A stretch of DNA of 64,000 nucleotides from Actinoplanes sp. L3-i22. Lineage in GTDB: Bacteria; Actinomycetota; Actinomycetes; Mycobacteriales; Micromonosporaceae. Position numbers and translations under genes: made by a program. Below, piece by piece: positions 42,471 to 51,436 of the stretch. Position 1 is the stretch's first letter. Each line of letters begins with the position of its first letter. Location: positions 10,074,001 through 10,138,000 of the forward strand of contig NZ_AP024745.1 in the NCBI RefSeq assembly GCF_019704555.1, in the 5' to 3' direction. Under the pieces are notes generated by a model that was not told the origin of the DNA, did not search any database, and was given only the letters and a program-made list of their open reading frames with translations.

Positions 42471-43402
42471 CACTGATCACCTCGAACCTGGGAGAGATCG
42501 GTGCGGAAGCCCTTGACGAAGATGAACGCGATCACCACGACGGTGAGGAAGAGCAGCACCGAGACGGCCGAGCCGGCGCCCATGTTGACCAGCGTGACGT
42601 TCTGCCGGTAGGCCAGGAACGAGAGCGTCTCGGTGTCGTTCGCGCCGCGGGTCATGATGAACGGGTTGTCGAAGATCCGCCACGCGTCCAGCGTGCGGAA
42701 CAGCAGCGCGACCATGATGGCCGCCTTCATGTTCGGCAGCGTCACCCGCCAGAGCCGCTGCCACGCGGTGGCGCCGTCGACCCGGGCCGCCTCCTGGTAC
42801 TCCTCCGGCACCTGCACCAGCCCGGCGAGCAGCAGCAGCGAGATGAACGGCGTGGTCTTCCAGATCTCGGACAGCACGATCACGAACAGCGCCGACCAGC
42901 GCTGGCCGAAGAAGTTGAAGGTGCCCAGCCCGAGCCACTGGTTCACGAAACCCGAGTCCAGCTGGAAGGCGAACTGCCAGATGTACGCGGAGACGACCGT
43001 GACGATCCCGTACGGGATCAGGATCCCGGTGCGGACCAGCGACCGGCCCCGGACGATCCGGTACATCACGAACGCGAACGCGAAGCCGAGCACCAGTTCG
43101 ACCGCGACGCTGACCACCGTGATGATCAGCGTGGTGCCGAAGTCGGTCCACCACACCGGGTCGGTCAGCACGGTGCCGTAGTTGCGCAGCCCGACGAACT
43201 CGCGCCCGGCCGGGTCGGTCAGCCGGTAGTTGTAGAGCGACAGCACCACCGCGTAGATCAGCGGATAGGCGGTCACGAACACCATGACCAGGAACGCCGG
43301 TGCCGACAGGGTCAGCCCCAGCCGCCGTTCGCGCCGGGCACGGTCGGTGATCTCGGCGGGTTCCGGTGCCGGTGGAGCGACCCGGACCTCGGTCAGCGCC
43401 AT
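42470..43402 (-). CDS. Sugar ABC importer permease, MalF-like
   Basis: A 310-residue permease with six helices, starting AFLVMVFVTAYPLIYAVVLSL. The EAA loop reads [26 protein letters not shown]. The central region TTPFISLLLLAGL is typical of CUT1 MalF/UgpA proteins without the large periplasmic loop of E. coli MalF. It pairs with the MalG-like permease encoded directly downstream. The binding-protein gene ends 18 bases upstream. Confidence 0.93.
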   Translation of the reverse strand: MALTEVRVAPPAPEPAEITDRARRERRLGLTLSAPAFLVMVFVTAYPLIYAVVLSLYNYRLTDPAGREFVGLRNYGTVLTDPVWWTDFGTTLIITVVSVAVELVLGFAFAFVMYRIVRGRSLVRTGILIPYGIVTVVSAYIWQFAFQLDSGFVNQWLGLGTFNFFGQRWSALFVIVLSEIWKTTPFISLLLLAGLVQVPEEYQEAARVDGATAWQRLWRVTLPNMKAAIMVALLFRTLDAWRIFDNPFIMTRGANDTETLSFLAYRQNVTLVNMGAGSAVSVLLFLTVVVIAFIFVKGFRTDLSQVRGDQ

Positions 43403-43420
43403 GCGGATGCTCCTCTCAGC

Positions 43421-44740
43421 TCACAGCAGCCGTTTGCCCTGCAGGACATCGGACATGAAGGTCGCGGACTCCTCGGGCGTCGCGGGCGCGGTGACGTCGG
43501 TGGCCGGGTGCCAGGTGATCTGCACCGAGGTGGAGACGTCGTTGTAGTACGGCGTGATCGGCCGCGGCCCGGCGTCGTTGATCGACTGACGGATCACCTC
43601 GGCCATCGGGTACGCCTTGCGTACCCCCGGATCGTCGTACGCCGCCCCGCGCGCCGCGGGATTGCCGGCGTCCAGCATGTACGCGATGGTGTTCGGCAGC
43701 GAGGTGACGCAACGGACCAGGTCCAGGGCCTGTTCGGGGTACTTGGTGAAGGCGCCGACGGTCAGGTTGATGCCGCCCAGCGGCGGCTTGCTCGGCAGGC
43801 CGGCGGCCATCCGCGGGTACCGGGCCCAGCCGATGTCGTCGAGCACGTCCTGGGTGATGCCGCCGGACGCGACCGACTCCTTCGCGGCGTTGTACACGTA
43901 CGGCCAGTTGACCATGAAGCCGCCGGACGAGCCCTGGAAGGCCGAGCGGGCCTCCTCCTCGCCCATCGTCGACATGGCCGGTGGCGCCGCCGCCGACCGG
44001 GCCAGGTCACCGATCACCCGGGCCGCCTCGTCGCCGGCCGGCCCGGCGATCTGCGGCTTGGCGTCCTTGCCGGCCTCCACGTCACCGAGGATCTCGCCGC
44101 CCGCCGACGCCACCAGCGCGTTGATCCAGACCATGTAGCCCTCGTAGCGGTTGGCCTGCACCCCGATCACCTTGTGCTGGCCGACCGCCGCGCTGATCAT
44201 CGCGTCCCAGGTGAAACTGGTCGCGGCCGGATCGACACCGGCGGCCCGGGCGACCGACTTGCGGTACCAGAGCAGCTGCGTGTTGGCCCAGAACGGCGCG
44301 GCGACCAGCTGGTCCTTCCAGTACGCGGTCTGCAGCGGGCCGCGCAGCACGTCCTTGGTCAGCGTCGCGGCGTCCGCCGGGTCGAACGGCCGCAGGAATC
44401 CGGCGTTGGCGAACTCCGCGACGAACGGCGGGTCGAGACTCATCACGTCGATCGAACTGTCCTTGGCCGCCAGCCGCCGGACCAACTGCTCCCGCTGCTG
44501 GGACGCGTCGTTCGGCAGCACCTGGACGTCGACCCGGTACGACCCGCCGGCGTCGGCCGCGCATCGCTCGGCGAGCCGGCCCTGCCCGCCGTTGTCGGGG
44601 TTGATGTACCAGGTGATGACCGGGACACCGCTGTCGTCGCCGCAGGCCGTCAGCAGGCCGGCGGCCAGGGCGAGGACGGTTGCCGCGGCGAGACGGCGTC
44701 TGCCCCGTCCCCCGCGGGTATCGACTGCATGGCCGGCCAC
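43421..44740 (-). CDS. Sugar-binding lipoprotein of ABC importer
   Basis: A 439-residue extracellular solute-binding protein family 1 (MalE-like). Lipobox LLTAC with acylated Cys near residue 32; the mature part begins GDDSGVPVITWYINPDNGGQ. Family landmarks are YWKDQLVAAPFWANTQLLWYRKS, FTWDAMISAA and FMVNWPYVYNAAK. GTG 44740 is chosen because GGGGAGG lies 5 bases upstream and the signal helix then starts within 15 residues. The sugar is not evident; no glycosidase lies in the cluster. Two short palindromes upstream could bind a repressor. Confidence 0.92.
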   Translation of the reverse strand: MAGHAVDTRGGRGRRRLAAATVLALAAGLLTACGDDSGVPVITWYINPDNGGQGRLAERCAADAGGSYRVDVQVLPNDASQQREQLVRRLAAKDSSIDVMSLDPPFVAEFANAGFLRPFDPADAATLTKDVLRGPLQTAYWKDQLVAAPFWANTQLLWYRKSVARAAGVDPAATSFTWDAMISAAVGQHKVIGVQANRYEGYMVWINALVASAGGEILGDVEAGKDAKPQIAGPAGDEAARVIGDLARSAAAPPAMSTMGEEEARSAFQGSSGGFMVNWPYVYNAAKESVASGGITQDVLDDIGWARYPRMAAGLPSKPPLGGINLTVGAFTKYPEQALDLVRCVTSLPNTIAYMLDAGNPAARGAAYDDPGVRKAYPMAEVIRQSINDAGPRPITPYYNDVSTSVQITWHPATDVTAPATPEESATFMSDVLQGKRLL

Positions 44741-45042
44741 GCGCGCCTCCCCGGACAAACTCAGCACCGGGGATCTCGCCGTCTGGCGACGACATCGTCG
44801 CGGTGGTGGTCCCCGATCGTGTGCCGCGACGCGCGTGCCGCGCCTCATCCCACAGGAATGAAACGCGGGTCGATGTCTGTGCGCCTACTTCCGCTGGCAC
44901 ACCAGATCGACGGACCGGTCCGACGAGGCGGCCCTGCTCCCGTGCGAACCTCGACAACGCCGCCGACCGCACGGCCACCCACGGCGAGGAATGCGCGAAG
45001 TGGGCCCGCCACCGGCCCTGACCACCTGCCCGGGTCCTGGAC
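44741..45042. promoter_or_regulatory. Promoter region of the sugar importer operon, with two palindromes
   Basis: This 302-base gap holds no gene. It contains CGACGA-CA-TCGTCG (44787-44800, about 50 bases before the start of the binding-protein gene) and CGGACCGGTCCG (44911-44922), both perfect inverted repeats suited to a dimeric regulator such as LacI or TetR. No local LacI gene is visible. Confidence 0.4.
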
Positions 45043-45720
45043 CTACTGCCGGGCGCTCAACGACGGCGGATCGATGTTCAACCGGGACGCGACCGCGGCG
45101 ATCAGGCGGACCCGCGCCTCGGAGACGCTGATCCGCGACTTGCGGGAGTAGCACTGCGCCGCCAGCCCGTCGACCAGCGCCGCCGTCTCGATCGCGAACG
45201 CGACCGGGTCGGCGCAGGTGAAGACGCCCAGTTCGGTGCCGCGTTCGGCGATCTCCCGCAGCGCGCCACGCCAACCGTCGTAGTGGGTGTTCATCCATTC
45301 GCCGTAGGAGTCCTCCCGGGACGCCGCGGCCCAGAAGTCCAGCCAGATCAGCCAGTGCCGGCGGGTGTCCGCGTTGTCCTCGAACATGCCGGCGAGGAAG
45401 GTGAACAGCTGCGCCACCGGGTCGTCGGAGTCGCGGACGCTCTCCTGCAACGGCACGTAGAAGTCCGCGGTCTCCGCTTTGATCACCTCCCAGAGCACCT
45501 CGTCGAGGCTGCGGAAGTGGTAGACGATCGTGCCGGGCGAGACCGAGCAGGCCGCCGAGATGTCCCGGACCTTGACGTTGAACAGCCCCTTGTCGGCGAT
45601 CAGGTCACGGGCCGACTCGATCACCAGCCGGCGCCGGACCTCGGTGGGGTGCCGCTGGCGCTCGGCCTCGGGCTTCGCCTTCGCTCTCGGCCGGCCGGAA
45701 CCGCTTGCGTCGGTCACCAC
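45043..45720 (-). CDS. TetR/AcrR-family transcriptional regulator
   Basis: A 225-residue regulator with a charged N-terminal arm, an HTH (RRRLVIESARDLIADKGLF...VRDISAACSVSPGTIVYHFRSLDEVLWEV) and an all-helical ligand domain ending in a segment like the TetR_C_6 (BetI-like) group. Start GTG 45720. It lies 31 bases downstream of the CocE-type hydrolase gene on the same strand, so it probably ends the peptide-import operon and may control it. The alternative target is the sugar importer whose promoter lies just downstream. Confidence 0.88.
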   Translation of the reverse strand: MVTDASGSGRPRAKAKPEAERQRHPTEVRRRLVIESARDLIADKGLFNVKVRDISAACSVSPGTIVYHFRSLDEVLWEVIKAETADFYVPLQESVRDSDDPVAQLFTFLAGMFEDNADTRRHWLIWLDFWAAASREDSYGEWMNTHYDGWRGALREIAERGTELGVFTCADPVAFAIETAALVDGLAAQCYSRKSRISVSEARVRLIAAVASRLNIDPPSLSARQ

Positions 45721-45751
45721 AGATGGAACCCTTCTGTTGTCCCGTGCGGCG

Positions 45752-47782
45752 TCATACCGAGGAACGATCGATGTCTGTCACGTAGGTCCGTTCGAACCAG
45801 ACGATATCCCCCAGCGTGGCCCGGACCTCGTTGGACAACCGGAAGTGGGTGGCGGTGGCGGTGATCACCGAGCTGGTGTCGATGGTGACCCGCCAGTCGC
45901 CGCGTTCCAGGCCGATCGTCCATTGCGACTCGGCGGTCGCCGACAGCGGATCGTCCCCGGCGATGGTGTACCGCTCCAGCGCGGACTCCCGGTAGGTCAG
46001 CCCGTCGGGGAAGGTGCGGTTGCCGCCGTAGTTCGGGTCGACGGTCAGCACCCACCGCTCGGACTCCGGCTCGTAGCGGACCTCCCGCTCGGGCCGGACC
46101 GCCGGCGGCGGACCGGCCACGATCGCCAGCGGTGCGGCCTGCTCGGGCTCACCGAATCCGGGATGCGGCCGGTCCAGAGCCGCCGGGGCCAGGTCACCGA
46201 CCACGAGTTCGCTGGCCGCCGGGTCCACGGTGACCGCCACCCGGGCGCCGTGCGGCCACACCCACGGCCAGTACGTCGTGGACAGCGCCACCCGCAGCCG
46301 GTGCCCGGCCGGGACCGTCCACCCGATCGCGGTCAGGTCGAACGTCACGTCCGTCCACTCCCCCGGGGTGAGCTCGTCGGCCCGGTCCATGCCGTCCCGG
46401 CGGGCCAGGTTCAGGGCGCCGCGGGTGATCAGCGTGGACGAGCCGTCGGGCGCCACGTCGCAGAGCCGGGCCACCACGTTGGCCCGTGGACCGCTGGCGG
46501 CGACCCGCAGCCGCAGCCGGGGGAAACCGAGGATGTTGAGGTCCTCCGCCAGCGGCGGGGTGTCGAAGACGACCGACCGGCCGTCCTCGGCGCGCTGGTC
46601 CGGCGGCAGGTCGGAGCGGTTGCCGAACGGGAACCACCGGCCGGCGTCCACCCCGGTGTGCTGCGGCGTGTCGACGAGCACCAGCCCGTCCGGGCCCGCG
46701 GCCAGGGTGCGGGTGTCCCGGGCCAGGTTGAAGACCCGGTCGGGCACCTCGGCGGACGGCCAGCCGGGCAACGCGACCCAGGTCCCGGGCCGTTCCGGGT
46801 AGTGCGTCGCCGGCCGGGCCGAGTCCTGCTGGTAGACGTGCAGCGGCGGCTCGTCCATCACCCCGTTGTCGGCGTCCTTGAGCCAGTGGTCCCACCAGCG
46901 CAGCGTCTCCTGCAGGAAGCCGATGGTCGGGCCCGGGGTGCGCGCGATGTCCGGGTACTGGTGCGACCACGGACCGATCAGCCCGCGGCACGGCGCGTCC
47001 AGGTTCTCCATCAAACGCAAAACCGCATTACGGTACGGGTCCGCCCAGCCCCCGACCGCGAGCACCGCCGCCTCGATCCGGGAGTAGTCCTCGCCGACCG
47101 ACCCGTGCCGCCAGTAGTCGTCACGTTCCTGGTGCGACATCCAGATCTCGGCGTACGGCCGGAGCGCCTCCAGCCGTTCCCGCCACATCGGCTCCCACGC
47201 GTCACCGACCCGCCACGGGGCCGGCGGCCGGCTCTGGAAGGCGAGCATGGTGGCCGACCAGGCGGCCATGTCGATGCCGAGCAGCGCGCCACCGTAGTAG
47301 TGCACGTCGTCGGCGTACCGGTCGTCGGTGGAGCAGACGGTGACGATCGCCTTGAGCGCCGCGGGCCGTTCGGCGGCGACCTGCAGCGCGTTGAATCCGC
47401 CCCAGGAGATGCCGAACATGCCGACCTTGCCGGTCGACCACTGCTGCGCGGCCAGCCAGGCGATCACGTCGACGCCGTCCTGCTGCTCCTGCGCGTGGTA
47501 CTCGTCGAGCATGACGCCTTCGGAGTCGCCGCTGCCGCGGATGTCGACGCGGACCGAGGCGTACCCGTGGCCGGCGTACCAGGGATGCCGCTGCGCGTCC
47601 CGGGGCGCCGTCCAGTCACCCCGGCGGTACGGCAGGTACTCCAGCAGCACCGGCACCGGATTCCGGTCCGCGTCGTCGGGCAGCCAGATGGTGGCGGCCA
47701 GCCGGGTCCCGTCCCGCATCGGGATCCACACGTGCTCCCGGACGGTGACGGTCCGGGGGAACTCGGTGGCGATTCTCATCAT
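45752..47782 (-). CDS. CocE/NonD-family α/β hydrolase (X-Pro dipeptidyl-peptidase S15-like)
   Basis: A 676-residue cytoplasmic hydrolase. The N-terminal α/β-hydrolase part has VWIPMRDGTRLAATIW, the oxyanion/YRRGD region, VRVDIRGSGDSEG, and the nucleophile Ser126 in GISWGGF. The acid and His should lie near AVGGWADPYRNAV and GPWSHQYPD. The C-terminal jelly-roll X-Pro dipeptidyl-peptidase domain (about 370-590) includes GWTVPAGHRLRVALSTTYWP. Family members cleave esters, acyl amides or X-Pro peptides. ATG 47782 overlaps the stop of the double-ATPase gene (ATGA), so the enzyme is made with the peptide importer and likely processes the imported compound inside the cell. Confidence 0.9.
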   Translation of the reverse strand: MMRIATEFPRTVTVREHVWIPMRDGTRLAATIWLPDDADRNPVPVLLEYLPYRRGDWTAPRDAQRHPWYAGHGYASVRVDIRGSGDSEGVMLDEYHAQEQQDGVDVIAWLAAQQWSTGKVGMFGISWGGFNALQVAAERPAALKAIVTVCSTDDRYADDVHYYGGALLGIDMAAWSATMLAFQSRPPAPWRVGDAWEPMWRERLEALRPYAEIWMSHQERDDYWRHGSVGEDYSRIEAAVLAVGGWADPYRNAVLRLMENLDAPCRGLIGPWSHQYPDIARTPGPTIGFLQETLRWWDHWLKDADNGVMDEPPLHVYQQDSARPATHYPERPGTWVALPGWPSAEVPDRVFNLARDTRTLAAGPDGLVLVDTPQHTGVDAGRWFPFGNRSDLPPDQRAEDGRSVVFDTPPLAEDLNILGFPRLRLRVAASGPRANVVARLCDVAPDGSSTLITRGALNLARRDGMDRADELTPGEWTDVTFDLTAIGWTVPAGHRLRVALSTTYWPWVWPHGARVAVTVDPAASELVVGDLAPAALDRPHPGFGEPEQAAPLAIVAGPPPAVRPEREVRYEPESERWVLTVDPNYGGNRTFPDGLTYRESALERYTIAGDDPLSATAESQWTIGLERGDWRVTIDTSSVITATATHFRLSNEVRATLGDIVWFERTYVTDIDRSSV

Positions 47783-49632
47783 TCGGCTCCTACGGTGCCG
47801 CGCGACGCGAGTTCGGTCACCTCGGCGTGGCAGCGGATGGTGTGGGTGTCGGTGACCTGGAGGGCCGGGGGCGTGTTCGTCCGGCACACGTCCCGGACGA
47901 TCGGGCAGCGGCTGGCGAACGCGCACCCGTGCTCGGGCGGCGCGTCCGGGATCTCGTCCTGCCGGGGCGGCGCGACCGCGGCGTGGTCGTCCCCGAGCTC
48001 GATCACCGCGTCCAGCAGGATCCGGGTGTACGGGTGGCACACCGCGCCGAAGATGTCGTCCACCCGCCCGCGTTCCACCACCCGGCCCAGATAGAGCACC
48101 ACGATCCGGTCGGCGACCGCGCGGACCACGGCCAGGTCGTGGGTGATGAACAGGACGCCGAGGCCCTTCTCCCGGGAGAGCCGGTCCATCAGCCGCAGGA
48201 TCGACGACTGCACCGACACGTCCAGCGCCGACACGATCTCGTCGGCCAGGACCAGGCTCGGTTCGGCGGCCATCGCGCGAGCGATGCCGACCCGCTGCCG
48301 CTGGCCGCCGGAGAGCTGCCCGGGGAGCCGTTCGGCGTAGCCGGCGGCCAGGTCGACCTCGGCGAGCGCGGACTCCACCGACCGGCCGCGGATGTCGAAC
48401 AGACGCAGCGGACGGTTGACGCTGTCCCGGACGGTCCGGCGCGGGTTGAGCGAGGTGTCGGCGTTCTGGAAGATGAACTGCACGGCCTGGCGTACGTCCC
48501 GGGTGCGCTTGGCCACGGTCGGTGCCAGCGGGGTGTCGCCGCCGAGGGTGAGGGTGCCCGCCTCGTGGCGTTGCAGGCCGGCGACCACGTTCGCGATCGT
48601 CGACTTGCCGGAGCCGGATTCGCCGACCAGCGCGACGATCTCGCCCGCGGACACGTCCAGGTCGACGTCCTGGACGGTGGGACCGGTTCCCGGGACGTGT
48701 CTGGGCCGGTAGTCGACGCTCAGGCCACGGATCTCGAGCACGGTGGCCGTTTCGGTGGGCGGCTGCCGTACCAGCAAGGGGGTTTCGGTCTGCTCTTCGC
48801 CCCGGTCAATGGCCGCGTCGTCGAGGCTCGGCGGGATGCCCGGCACGGCGATCCGCGGGACGCTGGCGATCAACCCCCGGGTGTACGGGTGTCGCGGGCC
48901 GCTCAGCACGTCCCGGGTCGGGCCGGACTCGACGATCCGGCCCCGGCGCAGCACGGCGATGTGGGTGCACATCCGGTCGATCACGCCGAGGTCGTGGCTG
49001 ACCAGGACCATCGACATGCCGAGTTCGCGGTGCAGCCGGGACAGCGTGTCCAGGATCGCGGCCTGGGTGACCACGTCCAGGCCGGTGGTCGGCTCGTCCA
49101 GGACCAGCAGCGACGGGCGGGCGGCCAGCGCCATCGCGATGCCGATGCGCTGCTGCTGCCCGCCGGAGAACTGGTGCGGGTACCGGTCCAGGGCGGCCGC
49201 CGGGTTCGGCAGCCGGACCATCCGGAGAAGTTCCTCGGCCCGATCCCGCCGCTGTTTGCGGGTGGCCTTGCCGTCCTTGGCGAAGGCCTCGGCGAGCTGG
49301 TCCACGATCCGCATGGTCGGGGTCAGCGCGGCGCCGGCGTTCTGCGGCACCATCGCGACGGTGGTGGACCGGAACTCGCGCAGCTGCCGGCCCGTGAGCC
49401 CGAACACGTCGCGGCCCTCGACCGTGACGGTCCCGGAGGAGATGAACGACGAGGTCCGCAGCGCGGCGAGCAGGGTTCCGGCCAGGGTGGACTTGCCGGA
49501 GCCCGACTCGCCCACCAGGCCCAGCACGTCGCCGCGGCCGAGGCTCAGGGTCACCTCGCTGAGCACGTCGACCTGGCCGCTCCCGGAGGTGTAGGAGACG
49601 CCCAGGTCCTTGATGTCGACGACGGCCGTCAT
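47779..49632 (-). CDS. Peptide ABC importer double ATPase (DppD-DppF fusion)
   Basis: A 617-residue protein with two full ATPase modules. Module 1 (about 1-270): Walker A GESGSGKST, signature FSGGQQQR, Walker B LLVLDEPTTGLD. Module 2 (about 305-600): [17 protein letters not shown], Walker B SLVLADEIVSALD. Each is followed by the OppD/F oligopeptide tail (HPYTRGLIASVPR; HPYTRILLDAVIEL), with the Cys-rich HGCAFASRCPIVRDVC at the end of module 2, as in OppF/DppF. A fused version replaces the usual two separate ATPases. It is coupled to the permease gene upstream and the hydrolase downstream by 4-base overlaps. Confidence 0.94.
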   Translation of the reverse strand: MTAVVDIKDLGVSYTSGSGQVDVLSEVTLSLGRGDVLGLVGESGSGKSTLAGTLLAALRTSSFISSGTVTVEGRDVFGLTGRQLREFRSTTVAMVPQNAGAALTPTMRIVDQLAEAFAKDGKATRKQRRDRAEELLRMVRLPNPAAALDRYPHQFSGGQQQRIGIAMALAARPSLLVLDEPTTGLDVVTQAAILDTLSRLHRELGMSMVLVSHDLGVIDRMCTHIAVLRRGRIVESGPTRDVLSGPRHPYTRGLIASVPRIAVPGIPPSLDDAAIDRGEEQTETPLLVRQPPTETATVLEIRGLSVDYRPRHVPGTGPTVQDVDLDVSAGEIVALVGESGSGKSTIANVVAGLQRHEAGTLTLGGDTPLAPTVAKRTRDVRQAVQFIFQNADTSLNPRRTVRDSVNRPLRLFDIRGRSVESALAEVDLAAGYAERLPGQLSGGQRQRVGIARAMAAEPSLVLADEIVSALDVSVQSSILRLMDRLSREKGLGVLFITHDLAVVRAVADRIVVLYLGRVVERGRVDDIFGAVCHPYTRILLDAVIELGDDHAAVAPPRQDEIPDAPPEHGCAFASRCPIVRDVCRTNTPPALQVTDTHTIRCHAEVTELASRGTVGAE

Positions 49633-50477
49633 CCGGCGATCTCCTTCATCCGGTCCACTCCGAGGCTCTTGGCGAGCCCGTCGGAGGCGAGGTTGAGCCC
49701 GACGATCAGGGTCGCCAGTGACACCATCGGCGCGACGGTGGCGAGCGGTACCAGCCCCATCAGGCTGCGGTTCTCCGCGACCATCAGGCCCCAGTCGGGG
49801 GTCGGCGGGTTCGCGCCGAACCCGAGGAACGACAGGGAGCTGATCAGCAACAGCACCCAGGAGGCGCGCATCGCGAACTCCACCAGGACCACGTCGAGGA
49901 TGTTCGGGAGCACCTCGCGGAAGAGGATGTGGAAGGCGCCCTCGCCGCGGGCGCGGGCGGCGGTGACGAAGTCCCGGGGCAGCACGTCCATCGCCGCGGC
50001 CCGGACGATCCGGATCACTCCGCCGGTGTAGACCACCACGATCGCCATGATCAGCACCCAGGTGCCGGAGCCGAGGACGGTCACCACCACGAGCAGCGAC
50101 AGGATGGCCGGTACGGCCAGGATCGAGTCGAGGACCCGGGTGATCAGGTTGTCCAGCCGGCCGCCGTGGTAGGCGGCGATCCCGGCGATGACCGTGCCGA
50201 GCAGGACCACCAGCGCGGTCGCGGTCAGGCTGGTGGTCAGCGCGTACCGGCCGCCGTACAGGGTCCGGGAGAGGATGTCGCGGCCCAGCGTGTCGGTGCC
50301 CAGCGGGTACGCCCCGCCAGGCAGTTGCAGGACCGCGGCCGGGTCGTTGACGACCGGGTCGTACCCGGCCAGCACCGGGGCCAGGATCGCGAGCACCAGG
50401 TGGATCAGCACCAGGGCGAACCCGATGGTGGCGGACTTGGACCGCAGGATGGAACGGACCAGCCGGGTGGCGGTCAT
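49629..50477 (-). CDS. Peptide ABC importer permease, DppC-like
   Basis: A 282-residue permease with an N-terminal helix (GFALVLIHLVLAILAPVLAGY), the OppC_N segment PLGTDTLGRDILSRTLYGGR, and five further helices. The EAA motif region reads FVTAARARGEGAFHILFREVLPN. Start and stop each overlap neighbours by 4 bases (50474-50477 and 49629-49632). It forms the pore with the DppB-like protein. Confidence 0.93.
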   Translation of the reverse strand: MTATRLVRSILRSKSATIGFALVLIHLVLAILAPVLAGYDPVVNDPAAVLQLPGGAYPLGTDTLGRDILSRTLYGGRYALTTSLTATALVVLLGTVIAGIAAYHGGRLDNLITRVLDSILAVPAILSLLVVVTVLGSGTWVLIMAIVVVYTGGVIRIVRAAAMDVLPRDFVTAARARGEGAFHILFREVLPNILDVVLVEFAMRASWVLLLISSLSFLGFGANPPTPDWGLMVAENRSLMGLVPLATVAPMVSLATLIVGLNLASDGLAKSLGVDRMKEIAG

Positions 50478-51433
50478 CGCACTCTCCTCGGGTAGCGCAG
50501 ACGCGGGTTGAGCAGGATGGCCGCGAGGTCGGCGAGCAGGTTGCAGACCACGTACGTCACCGCGCTGAGCACCGCGATCAGCAGGATGACCGGCAGATCC
50601 CGGTTCTGCACCGAGCGGATCATCAGGGTGCCCAGGCCGGGGTAGTTGAAGATGCTCTCGACCACCACGACGCCACCGATCAGCCAGGCCACGTTCATGG
50701 CGATGACGTTCAGGGTGGGCAGGATGGCGCTCGGCACCACGTGCCGCAGGATCAGCCGGGCCGGGGCCACCCCTTTGAGGCGGGCGGTCCGGACGAAGTC
50801 GGTCTCCATCACGTCGATGACCGACGTCCGCATCATCCGGATGATGTACGCCGCCGACACCAGCACCAGGGCCAGCGACGGCAGCGCCATCGACGGGAGC
50901 AGCTGGCCGATGGTCGCGTTCGACCCGGCGGTGACCACGGCCGGGAACACCGGAAACGTGATCGCCAGGAGCAGCACCAGCAGGGTGGCCACGATGAACT
51001 CGGGCACGCTCATCCCGACCAGCGCCAGCGTGGAGATCACCGAGTCCGGCCAGCGGTCCCGGTAGACGCCGGCGACCAGGCCGAGCACACAGGCCAGCAC
51101 GAAACCGACCAGGATCGTCACCGCGGCCAGGAACGAGGTGTTCAGCAGCGCCCGCCCGACCTCGGAGCCGACCGGATGCCCGCTGGCCAGGGAGGTGCCG
51201 AAGTCCCCGGTCACCGCGTTCCCGAACCAGCTGAGGAAGCGCTGCACCGGCGGCTGCTCCAGGCCGAGCTGGGCGCGCAGGGTGGCCACCGCCTCCGGCG
51301 TCGCGTTCTGGCCCAGGATCTGGGTGGCCGCGTCACCGGGCAGGGACTGGATCGCCACGAACACGAGCACCGCGGAGAGCAGGATCGTGACGAGCGCCCA
51401 GCCCAGCCGGGTGAGCACCATGCGGATCACCAT
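50474..51433 (-). CDS. Peptide ABC importer permease, DppB-like
   Basis: A 319-residue permease starting MVIRMVLTRLGWALVTILLSAVLVF with six helices. OppB/DppB features are the N-terminal SLPGDAATQILGQNATPEAVATLRAQLGL, the EAA loop FVRTARLKGVAPARLILRHVVPSAILP and GGVVVVESIFNYPGLG. It starts three bases after the stop of the binding-protein gene. Confidence 0.93.
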   Translation of the reverse strand: MVIRMVLTRLGWALVTILLSAVLVFVAIQSLPGDAATQILGQNATPEAVATLRAQLGLEQPPVQRFLSWFGNAVTGDFGTSLASGHPVGSEVGRALLNTSFLAAVTILVGFVLACVLGLVAGVYRDRWPDSVISTLALVGMSVPEFIVATLLVLLLAITFPVFPAVVTAGSNATIGQLLPSMALPSLALVLVSAAYIIRMMRTSVIDVMETDFVRTARLKGVAPARLILRHVVPSAILPTLNVIAMNVAWLIGGVVVVESIFNYPGLGTLMIRSVQNRDLPVILLIAVLSAVTYVVCNLLADLAAILLNPRLRYPRRVR

Positions 51434-51436
51434 CGG

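Noticed and set aside
40367..44740. Maltose-specific importer
   Set aside because: The proteins are CUT1-type but no MalE-specific motif, glycosidase or LacI regulator is present, so I leave the sugar unspecified.
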